Assembly: GCF_029909975.1 (NCBI RefSeq)
Contig: NZ_CP094516.1
Coordinates: 7,666,501-7,730,500 of the forward strand
Direction: 5' to 3'
DNA: 64,000 bases
From: Bradyrhizobium sp. ISRA430
GTDB lineage: Bacteria > Pseudomonadota > Alphaproteobacteria > Rhizobiales > Xanthobacteraceae
Part shown: positions 34,762 to 44,798 of the stretch, one piece after another
How positions within the stretch are numbered: position 1 is the stretch's first letter
Layout of the letters: each line of letters starts with the position of its first letter
The notes under the pieces: model-generated
What the model was told of the DNA's origin: nothing
Database searches by the model: none
What the model saw: only the letters and a program-made list of their open reading frames with translations
Program-made: the position numbers and the translations under genes

Positions 34762-34998
34762 TCAAAGGCCGGGGTTGTGTTCCGCGTTGGTCAGCAGCCT
34801 CACGAAGGTGCCGCTCTCGTGCAGCTCGAGCGAGCCTCGGTTGAGCCCGCTACCCTTGAGCGTGTACAGGAACGGCGCGTTGATCTTCTCGATGTGGATG
34901 CGGCCGTCCTGGACCGGCTCGATGCTCCTTGCGAGCTCGACCAGCTTGCGGGCTGCGGCTTCCGGGTCGGCGAAGGGACGTTCGGTCGTGAGTTTCAT
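34762..34998 (-). CDS. conserved small protein, possibly altered at the C-terminus
   Basis: A 78-residue protein starting MKLTTERPFADPEAAARKLV, with DGRIHIEKINAPFLYTLKGS and LELHESGTFVRLLT. I have seen this family in rhizobia; members usually end with a T-x-A-DLFA-type tail, whereas this one ends AEHNPGL, and about ten residues appear to be missing between the KGS and LELHESG segments, so it may be damaged. It overlaps the upstream gene by ATGA, so the pair is translationally coupled. Function unknown. Confidence 0.65.
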   Translation of the reverse strand: MKLTTERPFADPEAAARKLVELARSIEPVQDGRIHIEKINAPFLYTLKGSGLNRGSLELHESGTFVRLLTNAEHNPGL

Positions 34999-35258
34999 CG
35001 GTAGCCCATAGCTGGCACTGTCGGCGTATTCCAATCGAAGTCCGGCCGGACCTCGGCGCCTCGTCTACCGCAAGCCTGACAGATGAACCGCGACTCAAGA
35101 TCCGACAGCCGGACGTCGTCAGACCATCGATCGGCGCTGAGCGCAACGCTATGGCCGCACCGATAGTCGGCGCAATAGACGAGGATGCCACGCACGCCCA
35201 TGCTGCGCATGTGGCCGAAGGTGATCTTGAGCGGGCGGCCGTTATCGTGGGTGGGCAT
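34995..35258 (-). CDS. conserved zinc-ribbon-like small protein
   Basis: An 87-residue protein (MPTHDNGRPLKITFGHMRSM) with paired cysteines: YCADYRCGHS and FICQACGRRG, likely one zinc site. The family is common in Bradyrhizobium and ends DWNTPTVPAMGYR. An upstream in-frame start at 35282 would add eight residues. It overlaps the next gene by 4 bp. Function unknown; nucleic-acid or protein binding is possible. Confidence 0.75.
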   Translation of the reverse strand: MPTHDNGRPLKITFGHMRSMGVRGILVYCADYRCGHSVALSADRWSDDVRLSDLESRFICQACGRRGAEVRPDFDWNTPTVPAMGYR

Positions 35259-35498
35259 ATGACGTCGGACAGGGCGAGGCATACCTCTATCAAAGCGGCA
35301 ACATGATCACCTCGCAAATTGTCGATCTGTGGTAGCTCCGAGCCGCGCTGAACCACTGCGTCTTGTGGGTGTGCAAAAACCATCGCGAACATCTCTTGAT
35401 CTTCTACACCGCTGCCAGATTGCTCGGTGAGCGCCGTGGGATGCATTGGTCTGCTCATGGCCCCGCGGCGGACATCCCACCGGAATTAGGAGCAAACA

Positions 35499-35858
35499 AT
35501 GAAAAAGCTTTTCACTTGTGTGGCGGCCGTGGGCTGCCTGGTGGCGCTCCTCTCCGTCGCGCAAGCCCGCTCTGCATTCGACGGTTCCTGGAGCCTCATT
35601 TTCGTGACGCAAAGAGGCGCTTGCGATGCGACCTATAATTTCACCGTCGACATCACCGACGGAATAGTTACCCATCCGAATTTGGTCAGGTTCAGAGGCT
35701 ACGTAGCACGTTCCGGCGCAGTTCGGGCGTCGGTGACAGTTCAGGACAAATTCGCCTCCGGCTCAGGCAGGCTCTCGAGCAATTCTGGCCGCGGGACGTG
35801 GAGTGGCCATTCAGGAAACGCGCGTTGTTCAGGCTACTGGATCGCGCAGCGAAATTGA
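35499..35858 (+). CDS. exported small protein (119 residues)
   Basis: A signal peptide (MKKLFTCVAAVGCLVALLSV, AQARS) follows an AGGAG ribosome site. The mature part FDGSWSLIFVTQRGACDATY, then a VRFRGYVARSGAVRASVTVQ strand pair and GSGRLSSNSGRGTWSG, looks like a small beta-barrel with one disulfide (Cys in GACDATY and ARCSGYW). Proteins of this kind are frequent in Bradyrhizobium; no function is known to me. Confidence 0.75.
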   Translation: MKKLFTCVAAVGCLVALLSVAQARSAFDGSWSLIFVTQRGACDATYNFTVDITDGIVTHPNLVRFRGYVARSGAVRASVTVQDKFASGSGRLSSNSGRGTWSGHSGNARCSGYWIAQRN

Positions 35859-35967
35859 GGTGCGAGCCCAGATCGGAGTGGCCGCTGGATTGGAGGATGG
35901 CTCGCTGATTGCCTATGACGCTCGTCCAGATAAAATCAACCGGCAGTGTGGTCGACAGTGGCGGGCA

Positions 35968-36184
35968 TCATCCTTTGAGGCGGCGACGCTCCAGCGCGGC
36001 CTTGGCCTCGAAGCCCGTGACGATTGAGCTGACCAGCAGGATGCCAATCGCCGCCATGATCAGAATTATCTCGATCATGATCTATCGGCCCCTGCGCTCT
36101 CGTAGATCTCAGAGTGAAAACGAGCAGCGCGACTGCAAAGAGCAGGAATGTACCGGCGCTGATCTCTTTTGACTTGCGTTTCAT
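35968..36184 (-). pseudogene. small two-helix membrane protein, apparent frameshift
   Basis: The minus strand starts MKRKSKEISAGTFLLFAVAL, a basic start plus a membrane helix ending RSTRAQG. A second frame then gives MIEIILIMAAIGILLVSSIV and a GFEAKAALERRRLKG tail (36078-35968). The two overlap where PID H|M occurs, so a single base insertion may have split one small membrane protein. Alternatively the 36-residue second part, with its own ATG, is translated separately by coupling. Confidence 0.5.
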
Positions 36185-36415
36185 GACGCACCAATCCGCT
36201 CAAGACGGGCTGGCTCCTAAGCGAACGCGTGATTTAGCAGGATCACAATTCGCGCCTGATCCTGGGATGGCTCCAGTTGTTCATCTTGATCCAGTGCTTC
36301 TGCCGACCGGCACGGTATGTCCTGCACTCGCCAGCAGTCCGCCATAGTAGCACCCCGCCGCTCGAGCAACTTCTCTCGCCAAGGCGTGTTCTCGATTAAA
36401 GGCAAGGAGGCGAGC

Positions 36416-36646
36416 ATGATGAAGAACAAGGGTCCTAATACTCGAAATGCCGGATCAAGCTCACAGACCCAGATGCAAGCGAGCAATCCGAATATGCTCA
36501 ATCCCGGAGATGAGGCGCTCCCCGGAACTCCAGGTACTGGCGAAGACGTGTGCCCGGAGTGTCACGGCGAAGGCCGTATCGACGGCTCGCCCTGTCCGAA
36601 CTGCGGTGGCAGCGGCACGATCACCCGAGCGATTGGCGGCGCCTGA
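36416..36646 (+). CDS. small protein with DnaJ-type zinc-finger motifs
   Basis: A 76-residue protein with a perfect ribosome site (AAGGAGG, 6 bases). The N-terminal half is Asn/Ser/Gln-rich and probably disordered; the C-terminal half has two CxxCxGxG motifs (CPECHGEGRIDGSPCPNCGGSG), the zinc centre of DnaJ. This half domain may bind unfolded chains or work with a chaperone; its closeness to Hsp20 genes fits, by inference. Confidence 0.75.
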   Translation: MMKNKGPNTRNAGSSSQTQMQASNPNMLNPGDEALPGTPGTGEDVCPECHGEGRIDGSPCPNCGGSGTITRAIGGA

Positions 36647-36683
36647 TGGACCCAGAACGGCGATAAGATATTTCGAGAGATAT

Positions 36684-36803
36684 GGTGACTAGCGGGCCTC
36701 CTGTGCGTGGCGGCATTGGCATGCCCCAGCGCATCAGCGTTATCTCGGTTTCGGCTTCTGTGTTGCGTGCCGGAGCTGGATAGTCCGGGAAGACATTGAG
36801 CAT
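36684..36803 (-). pseudogene. SRAP domain fragment (N-terminal part)
   Basis: NVFPDYPAPARNTEAETEIT and LMRWGMPMPPRTGGPLVT match the SRAP region just before the part kept in the 31.4-31.9 kb copy. The sequence then loses homology at 36683, and the Cys2 start is also missing. Confidence 0.65.
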
Positions 36804-37058
36804 CGGCTATAACTTGCCGAAGTAGCGATGAACGCGAATAAATGAATGGAAGAGGGCAGGATTGGCGCAGGGCGCGGCAAGTTGAACTGCACCGCTGAAA
36901 ATGTTGGGTCATCGGAACGGCCGCCATTGCCCGTTGCTGGCTGGCGGCCCAGCATCCGAGCAATGGCGGACGGCGACTAGGGACTCTCGTTCGGCGCCGT
37001 ATGACCAGCCTTCGCGAGTGCCTTGGAGATGTCGCTTGCGGCATGCTGCATGGCACAA

Positions 37059-39766
37059 TCAGACTTCCCTAAGTGGGAACACCAGGGTGAACCGCGCGCC
37101 CGGTTCAGCGGATCCGGCCGTCAGCTTTCCTTGGAGCTGGGCTGCCAAGCTGTTGATCACGCGCATGCCGAGGCTGTCGCGCGCCTTGGCGAGGTCGAAC
37201 CCCGGCGGAAGCCCCACGCCATGGTCCCACACATCGAGCCGATACAAGCCGTTTGGTTGCCGTGCGCCCAGCACCTCCACCTCGCCCGGCCGGTCCGCGG
37301 GGTAAGCGTACTTGTAGGCGTTGGTGAGGAGTTCATTGATGAACAGGCCGAGGGGGACGGCCAAGTCCGCGCTCACCACCGCCGGGTCGGCGCGACAGCG
37401 GGTGGAATGTTGGGGCGCAGTGTGCGCGATGGTCTCGCCGAGGCCGCACAGGAAGCCGCCAAGGTCGATCTCACGCGCATTGGTCCCCCGCCAGAGCTGA
37501 TCGTGCACGTTGGCGACGGCATGCACCCGCAGCGCCGCGTCCTCCAGCACTCGACGCGCGGCGCCGTTCATACTGCGTCCCTGCAGATTGAGGATACTTG
37601 AAACGAGAGTCAGACTGTTCTTCACGCGATGGCTGACTTCGTGGATCAGCGTCTTCTGTAACTCCTCCAGCTCCTTCTTCTCAGTGATATCAGTGTTTGT
37701 CCCGAACCAGCGGACCACGTGCCCCTCGGAGTCCTTTACAGGTTCCGCGCGCGAGAGAAACCACCGATACCGTCTATCGGCGCCGCGCAGGGGGAAGGTG
37801 TCCTCCCACGGCTGGCCGGTATCCCACGCGCGTTGGATGCGCTCGACCACCCGCGCGACGTGATCGGGGTGATGGACTTTGGTCCAGCCCCAGCCCTGCA
37901 TCTCTTCCGCTGTGGTCCCTGTATAAGCGTACCACCGCAGATTGTACCAGCAAATCCAACCCTTCGCGTCCGCCATCCAGGCGAGCTGCGGCAATGAGTC
38001 GGCCAGACTCCGGAACTGTTCCTCGCTTTCGCGAAGCGCATCCTCGGCCCGCCGCGCATCATCGATATCGATGCAGATGCCGATCCCTTTCACCACCTGA
38101 CCCGTGTGGTCGCGCACAGCGGCCGCGCGCAATAGGAACCACCGCCAAGCCCCGTCGGCGCGACGGATCCGACATTCCGTCCTGACCGCCCGGTCCGACC
38201 GCACGGCCTCTCCCCAAAGAGCGGCGGCGCGGTCCTGATCATCCGGGTGGCAGATCTTGCGCCAGCCGTGCCCGAGCAGGACTTCCTTCAACAAGCCAGT
38301 GTACTCACAGTACTGTTCGCTGACGTAGGTATTGCGCCCCTCGGTATCCGTCTCGAAAACCAGCCCGGGAATGGCTTCGGCCACCGCGCGGAAGCGGGCT
38401 TCGCCGGCTCGCGCTTCGGCTGCCCGCTCGCGCTCCAGCATCTCTCCGGTGATGTCCTCGACCTGGTGGATGATGTGACGGACCTCGCCGTCTGGACCGA
38501 ACGCCGGCGTGTTCAGCGGCGCCCACCAGCGCACCTCGAAAGTCCCATCAGGGCGCCGGATGTCGTACTTCTGCACCGGCATTCGATCAGCGGCGCGCTG
38601 CTTCAGGACCCGCTCAAGCGAGGCGCGCAGGTTGCGCGCCCCGGCGGCCCCCCGGTCGGTGGGATTTTCCGGAAAGGCCTCAAATAGCCGCTTGCCGACC
38701 AGGCCCTCCCGGCGGGTCATGGTCGCCTCGAGATAAGGCTCCGAGACCTCCTCGATCGTGAAGTCCGGCGCGAGCACAAGGTGCGCGGTATGCTGCGCTT
38801 GATAGAGCAAGCGGAAGCGCTCTCCATACTCCTTCTGGGCATGGATGTCGGTGCATGTTCCAAGCCAGCGGACGATGCGGCCCGCCTCGTTGCGAACGGG
38901 CGCGCGCGGCCCAGTACCCAGCGGTAGACGCCGGAGCGATGCCGCAAACGGTATTCGATTTCGTAGGGCTCGCCTGTCTGGAGGCTGTGGCGCCAGCGCG
39001 CGAAAGTTTCCACGCGGTCGTCGGGATGAAAAAGCTGCGCCCACTCATCGCCCTCAGTCGAGCCGGGCTGCGCGCCCGTGTATTCGTACCAGCGCTCGTT
39101 GAAGAAGTCATGATAGCCGTCCGGGCGCGCGGCCCAGACGATCTGGTCGACTGAGTTGACGATTGTCGCCGAGGTGGCGCGGCTCTCCTCAAGCTCGCGC
39201 TTGGCTTCCAACCGCTCGAGTGCGACCCCGAGCAATTGCGCCATTCCCATCATGAACTCGGCGTCCGCCTCGTCCCATTCGCCGGTATCCGCGGGGCTGT
39301 CGGCGGCCAGCGCACCCCAGCGGCGATCGGCACCGAGGGGGATAGGCACGCTCACCGTTCGCCTGACGCCATGTTCCGCCAGAAGCCGCGGCGTTCGGAA
39401 CCTTTCCTCTTGATCGAGGTGGTCCGAAATAATCGGCGCGCCCGTTCGGAACGCGAACCCGGCAGGCGTGTCAAGACCCATCACCTCTTGGCCGACAAAG
39501 CCCGGCTTCCACCCCACGCCGGCGCGGAGCAAAAGGGCGTTATTGGCGGGCAGGAACTCGGCTGCCTTGCTGAACCGCGCATGCATGCCCTCGGCGCACA
39601 AGCGCACTGCTGAGTCCAGCAGGTCATCGGGCGCTGACGCCTCGATCGCCCGCCGCCCGAACTCGGCGAGAGTCGATTGCTGGTGCAGTCGGTAGGCCAA
39701 CTCTTCCGGTCTTGCCGGAGCGGCTGCACCGCCTCGCCGCTCTGTCGCATTTTCCGTCCGACGCAT
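37059..39766 (-). pseudogene. multi-PAS sensor histidine kinase (HisKA_2 type), one frameshift
   Basis: About 900 codons encode GAF, PAS, PAS, PAS, PAS, HisKA_2 and HATPase. The GAF part (FGRRAIEASAPDDLLDSAVR, GVRRTVSVPI) and the first PAS (IVNSVDQIVWAARPDGYHDF, YRWVLGRA) lie in one frame from the ATG at 39766 (GGAG ribosome site). From about 38915 another frame continues with RNEAGRIVRWLGTCTDIHAQ and three more PAS domains, then the phospho-acceptor HEVSHRVKNSLTLVSSILNL and the ATP-binding NELLTNAYKYAYP and WDHGVGLPPGF. The change lies in a GCGCGCGC run, one base short, so slippage or a sequencing error is possible. No response regulator adjoins; if intact it would be a soluble orphan kinase for light, redox or small-molecule signals. 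Confidence 0.85.
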
Positions 39767-40077
39767 CGGCCGCTCCAAGCGGATCTCCCAGGGCAATGAC
39801 GCGCAAGACAGCCGGTTCCGCTCGCCGGGTCTGGATTTTCCATAGGGCGCTTTGGGGCGTGAGAGTTGCACGCACCAATTCATCGCTGGAAGAGTCATGT
39901 TTTGCACGTTCAGGCTGACGGCGTGTCGCCATTCGCCAGAATTTTGCTCGATACATCCGTGTGGAAGTTTGCCTCTTGATTGGTTGTCGCGCCGTAGATG
40001 GGGGTGATTGCGGTTGCTGCTCGAAAGGCTCAGCCTGGAAGGGAGGCCGGCGAGCCGGCGGCAGCAGGAGCGGGAAT
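39767..40077. other. spacer between kinase and IS110 remnant
   Basis: No gene is supported. The right part probably belongs to the IS110 element, whose ends lack inverted repeats and cannot be drawn by eye. Confidence 0.35.
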
Positions 40078-41101
40078 ATGAAGCACTATGCCGGTCTGGA
40101 TGTTTCGCCAAAGGAGACGGCTATCTGTGTTGTGGACGAGAATGGCGTCGTCATTCGCGAGGGCAAAGCACTTTCGGAACCGGAGGCTATTGTTGCCTGG
40201 CTCAACGAAAGCGGGTTGCCCATTGTCAAGATCGGGATTGAGATTGGTGGTCTCGTTCGTTGGCTGTACAGCGAACTGCGTGCTGCCGACTTACACGCAG
40301 TCTGCATCGATCCCGAAGACTGCGTGGCGTGACTAAGACAATGCCGATTAAGACCGATCGAAACGACGCTCGCGCTATTGCACAGGTAATGCGGGTCGGC
40401 TGGTACACCGTCGTTCATATCAAGGGTGACCTGAGCCAGGAGCTACGAATGCTTCTCAACAATCGCAAGACGCTTCTGATCAAGCAGATCGATATCGAGA
40501 ATGAAATTCGCGGCGTCTTACGCGTCTTCGGCTTAAAGCTGTCTGGTCGTATATCTCAAGTGACGTTTGAGCAACAAACTAATGAACTCACAGATGGCCA
40601 TCCATGGCTCGCGGCCCAATGCTGGTGGCTCGAGCCGCGCTGCGTGAACAGTACGGCGTCCTAGACAAGATGGTACTTGAAATAGTGCGCCGCGAACCGA
40701 CATGTCAGCGGCTCATGACGATACCAGGTGTTGGTGCACTGACGGCAATCACTTTTCTAACAACCATTGATGACCCGGATCGCTTTCAACGCTCCCGCGA
40801 CATTGGCGCGCATCTCGGCCTCACGCCACGCAAATACGCATCCGGGGAAATCGATCGGAATGGCGCTATTTCGAGGTGCGGCGATGTGATGCTCAGGACC
40901 ATACTTTATCAGGCCGCGCTTGCACTTCTAACCCGCACCCAGCGTTGGTCCGCATTGAAAGCCTGGGGTGTAAGGGTGGCCGAGCGATGCGGCCTTCGCC
41001 GAGCAGTCGTAGCAGTCGGACGAAAGTTAGCGATCGTGATGCATCGGATCTGGGCAGATGGAAGTGAGTTCCAGTGGACCCGCGAGGAGGCGACCGCATG
41101 A
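40078..41101 (+). pseudogene. IS110 family transposase, frameshifted
   Basis: Three frames build one IS110 DEDD transposase: MKHYAGLDVSPKETAICVVD, KTDRNDARAIAQVMRVGWYT with RKTLLIKQIDIENEIRGVLR, and the C-terminal transposase_20 part (LMTIPGVGALTAITFLTTID, IGAHLGLTPRKYASGEIDRN). Frame changes occur near 40330 and 40605. Acidic residues of the DEDD site (LDVS, EIGG, KTDRNDA) are still visible. Inactive copy. Confidence 0.85.
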
Positions 41102-41446
41102 TCAATTAGCAATTCATCGGATCCGCCGACAAGGCGCGATGACGTCCTGCGAGGACGAGGTCGGGATGACTGCGCCGCAATCTGTGTACCTGGTAGTACG
41201 CGCCTAATAGATAGCAGCTCCCGATCTTCGGACTACCATCCTGAGGCGACCATGAACGTCGACCTCGTAGACAAGAGCGAGCCTCGCAGGCTGTCGTAAC
41301 AAGCTGAACACTTGTGCCGGCAACCGCAATCAGACAGGAGATTGCACATTCGGACGTCTTTCCAAGCGCGTGTTCAAACAGAAGCGTTCGGGACTTGAAA
41401 CCCATTCTGCTTAAGAACGTCGGGATCGCAATTGGGCTTCGACCGA
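41102..41446. other. intergenic, nothing recognised
   Basis: The stretch between the IS110 remnant and the ammonia-lyase gene shows no gene or clear hairpin. It could include the right end of the IS110 element. Confidence 0.35.
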
Positions 41447-42667
41447 TTAGAGGTTTACGGACCCGCCCGTGCAATTATTCCTAGCGATCACTTGCGCTGG
41501 CGTCTGGCCGACAAGCCCCTCGTAAAGACGAGGATCAGTGGCCCCTTCGGTGTTGATCAAGAATATCCGTGCTTCGCGTTCAAGACCGATCTTATTGCGC
41601 AATGTCTCGTCGGAGGCGATCTTCAGCAAGCCGGCCAGACCGACACCGCCACTCTCCCCCGCGACGACAGCAGCGTCGCCATGATTGGGATTTGCCAGCC
41701 GTTTCATGACACTGATTGCGTCCTCGTCGTCCACAGTCATAAAGGCGTCCGCTGCGCGCGAAAGGATGCGCCAGGCGACGAGAGAAGGTTCATGGCATTC
41801 GAGCATCGCCATCACGGTCGATGGCCCATGCTCCACCTTGACCGGATGCCCGGCTCGAGCGCTCTCAAACAGGCATGCCGCGCGCGAGGGATCAACAACC
41901 GTGAAGAACGGGCGGTTGTCCCCGAATAGAACCGAGAGATGTCCCGCAACGGCTGCGGCTATTCCGCCTACGCCGGCCTGCACGAAGACGTGGGTCGGTG
42001 TGGTGGGCAACTGACGCAGTGCCTCGCTTACGAGGGCAGTGTATCCCTGCATCACGAGCCCGGGAATACGCTCGTAGCCCGGCCAGGACGTATCAGATAC
42101 CGTGATCCAAGCCTTTTCCGCGGCAACTCGCGATGCCTCGGCAACGGAATCGTCGTAATTGCCGTGGATGCGGATGATCTGCGCGCCAAAACGGGCGATC
42201 GCGGCGATACGCTCGTCGCTAACACCTGAATGGACGAATATAACGCAGTTCGCACCAACGAGCTTGGCGCCTTGCGCGACCGACCTGCCATGATTGCCAT
42301 CCGTGGCGCAGGATACCGTCATCTCCCGTGCCACTGTCTTCACTTCAGGTGTGTGGAGCTCCAAGACATCAACAGATCGGCCGAGCTGCCGACCTGCTTC
42401 CTCTAGCACCAGCCGGATCACGGCGTAGGACCCGCCCAGCGCTTTAAAACTCCCAAGCCCCAGTCGCTGGCCCTCGTCCTTCAGATGGATCGAGCCTACA
42501 CCGATCTCGTGAGCAAGGCCCGGCAACGAAACGAGCGGGGTCATCCTGTGGCCGTCGCGATGCGCTAGAAAGCGCTCCACGTCGCGCGCAGCGTCGAGGC
42601 TCAGCGTATCGGCATCCGAGTCATCCAGGGCAGAGCGGTGGTCGGTGTGCCGGTTGAGAAGCAGCAT
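41447..42667 (-). CDS. dpaL: diaminopropionate ammonia-lyase
   Basis: A 406-residue PLP enzyme of the tryptophan synthase beta fold that splits 2,3-diaminopropionate into pyruvate and two ammonia. The Schiff-base lysine lies in LGLGSFKALGGSYAV (Lys75), substrate and phosphate contacts in SCATDGNHGRSVAQGA and VAGESGGVGLAGL. The family-specific TVSDTSWPGYERIPGLVMQG segment distinguishes it from threonine dehydratase. Length and motifs are normal. No xdh-type or transporter genes adjoin. It may serve catabolism of diaminopropionate-containing plant compounds such as the toxin ODAP, or detoxify a non-protein amino acid; the link to the peptide synthetase 6 kb away is only positional. Confidence 0.9.
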   Translation of the reverse strand: MLLLNRHTDHRSALDDSDADTLSLDAARDVERFLAHRDGHRMTPLVSLPGLAHEIGVGSIHLKDEGQRLGLGSFKALGGSYAVIRLVLEEAGRQLGRSVDVLELHTPEVKTVAREMTVSCATDGNHGRSVAQGAKLVGANCVIFVHSGVSDERIAAIARFGAQIIRIHGNYDDSVAEASRVAAEKAWITVSDTSWPGYERIPGLVMQGYTALVSEALRQLPTTPTHVFVQAGVGGIAAAVAGHLSVLFGDNRPFFTVVDPSRAACLFESARAGHPVKVEHGPSTVMAMLECHEPSLVAWRILSRAADAFMTVDDEDAISVMKRLANPNHGDAAVVAGESGGVGLAGLLKIASDETLRNKIGLEREARIFLINTEGATDPRLYEGLVGQTPAQVIARNNCTGGSVNL

Positions 42668-42899
42668 GGTTCGAGCTTTTTTTGGTCGTTGAGGGTTCGA
42701 ATGGAATACCTCATTCGCGACAAGATTGTGAGCCTGGGCGGCTGCTTAGTCGAACTGAATACAATTACATGACAATGCTCCATCGGATAACGCCGTCTTC
42801 GGGTGACGTTAGGCCGCCATCGATTTGCGACGACGATACACCTCTGCGAGCTGGCCGGGTCGCTAAGCCGCAGGCGACGCGACCGCGCGCGAACCTATC

Positions 42900-43700
42900 A
42901 GCAAGGGAGTTGCTTGCTGCTGTCGACCGAAAGTGTTGCATTTGAACCGCCGAGTGCATCGTCCAGAATAGCCTTGAGACGCGCGGCTCATTTCACTAGC
43001 GCTCCAAAGTGGGCTTTGATGGCCACGGCATAATCGTTGCCGATGTCCATGACCCGCAAGGTTGCGGTCGAGCGTTCTTGGCGGCAGGAGTTGGCTCTTA
43101 TGTCCATCGCATGCGCCGAGGCGGCAATTCGCCTGGAGATCGACGAGAGAATCATCCCACATGCTGTGGAATATTGATGCGCGCGTATACGTCGCGCCGC
43201 AGGACCGTTTCCTAACAAGACGATGTGAAGTTTGTTGCCGCCCGCCTTGATCGCCGTTGTGCTCGCTTACGTGCAACGGCTGCTCCAGGTCCCCAGCCAG
43301 ATGAACAACGAGTTTCAGCTCGCGTAACCTGTCTGCCTCAGGCCGTGAATTGCCTTTGACGATCGCAATCGCCGCCGGAAGACCTTGGACGATGCAGGTG
43401 CCCTGGCTGCTTCCACCCTGGCGATCGAGGGAAGCGTCATACGTCGGTGGTTCGATGTCAATATCGATGAAATGCCAGCGATGGGTGTCCTTCCGGTACG
43501 AATTTATAGTCATCCGCCCAGTTTGAGATGGCGGCCAGCGAAGTGTCGCCGATCGGCTCCTTGAGCTTGGCCTGCGCTGCCGGACTTAAGTGCCGCTACG
43601 CCAGTTCCGCAATGACCGAATGACGTAGCTGTCCCCACGCCAGGGCGGAAGATGTGCTGCCTACAAAGCAGCGGTGCAGATCGCGAGTATGAGTCTGAGT
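42900..43700 (-). pseudogene. second S1/P1-type nuclease, heavily decayed
   Basis: Pieces of the family are readable in changing frames on the minus strand: WGQLRHSVIAELA-stop-RHLSPAAQAK near 43640, AAISNWADDYKF, HRWHFIDIDI, LRELKLVVHLAGDLEQPLHV, NGDQGG and FHSMWDDSLVDLQ. The His in GDIHQPLH of the intact homologue is replaced (GDLEQPLH). At least one stop and three frame changes are present. It is not a duplicate of the 9.9-kb gene: conserved motifs apart, the sequences differ. Confidence 0.75.
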
Positions 43701-43710
43701 GGCTGCCCAA

Positions 43711-44421
43711 TATTGATGAAGTGCGTCAAGTCATTTGCGGACTGAGGCAGGTGCTTGGGTTACGGCACGTCGACCGGGGGCATGGACGCCGTCGGGCGTG
43801 GCACAAAGCCATTCTGGTGCTGGTCACGTGCCGCAAATATGATCGTAAAAGTCGCGAGGAGGATCAGGAGTACGCGCATGCAACAAGGATTACTCGAAAC
43901 GATATATCGCAATTATGAAACGGCTCACATCTCGGCCTTGGAGCAGGGACGGCTCTTACGGGGCATCCCACGCACACAGCGTATTGGCCAGCAAAAAGCT
44001 CACAAACCTTGATACTCGTTCGTTTTCGCCAGTAGCCGCCGAACAGCGGGATGTTTGCGCTCAAAAAATGCATTTTCCCTTGAGGGCGGCAGGAATAGTG
44101 CAGCGAATTCGAGTGGTAATTTAGTGCTTGGCTATTCACCGCGGAAGGCAGCCGCCCCCTCGTGCTGCTTCCGGGCGCACCATGAAGGACGGTTCATGCG
44201 CATCATGACGTTGTGTCCGGTAGCTTGTTGGCGCTGACCGCCGCCGGCCTTGCGCTGCGTTGCTCTAGTCTGCTTGCATTTGCCTTCATTTAAATCCCGC
44301 GCTCGACGTTCGGCACGCGAGGCTTCTGCGAGACGAGCTCGCGCAAAACCGTACGCCGCTGGCCATGGCGCGTGGTATGGTTTTCCACATGTGGAGGCCC
44401 GGCGATTGCAGATTGATCTGC
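43711..44421. other. region without a clear gene
   Basis: Only a possible signal-peptide remnant is seen: SGSLLALTAAGLALRCSSLL around 44215-44285 on the plus strand, out of frame with the nearest ATG (MRIMTL at 44196). The rest has no recognisable content. Confidence 0.35.
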
Positions 44422-44631
44422 TCAGGTTTCCGTAGGGATCCGCTTCCTCGAATCACTCCGTTTTCGGATGTAGTGCCCCTGTTTCTGAACGACCGACCTG
44501 ATCTCCTGGCTGACGCTGGTCACGCGTGTTTTCTTTTTTCGCCACTTGCCGAACGAGCCGATGATAGGTGGTCGAGCTCCCTGGGGCACGACCAGCAATT
44601 CGTCGCTATCGTTTACGTAGAGGTCGAACAT
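44422..44631 (-). CDS. small conserved hypothetical protein (69 residues)
   Basis: MFDLYVNDSDELLVVPQGAR, then a GKWRKKKTRVTSVSQEI segment and a basic tail (RKRSDSRKR). The ATG has a GGAGAGGG ribosome site. Similar short proteins are known to me from Bradyrhizobium; no function is known. No neighbour in the same operon. Confidence 0.65.
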   Translation of the reverse strand: MFDLYVNDSDELLVVPQGARPPIIGSFGKWRKKKTRVTSVSQEIRSVVQKQGHYIRKRSDSRKRIPTET

Positions 44632-44770
44632 GTTTGTCCCTCTCCAACCTTGCGGATGCCCCTTCCATGATCAGCAAGCGAAAGAGCGCGGGCGGTTGGA
44701 CTCGCCTCTCGCTCTCTAACGCTCGCCTGCCCGACTCATCGAAATATCGTCCCCACACGCAGCAGCTCGT

Positions 44771-44798
44771 AAAAGAAAAGTCCGACCTTCGTCGGACT
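44771..44798 (-). terminator. strong rho-independent terminator on the minus strand
   Basis: On the minus strand: AGTCCGAC GAAG GTCGGACT followed by TTTCTTTT. The stem is a perfect 8 bp with a GAAG loop and a U-rich tail, a textbook terminator for a transcript arriving from the right. No gene is recognised directly upstream of it (44.8-45.5 kb). Confidence 0.75.

Noticed and set aside
34850..35458. 202-residue minus-strand frame over two small genes
   Set aside because: It covers two small genes with coherent zinc-ribbon and conserved sequences in another frame, and is itself Arg/Ser-rich.
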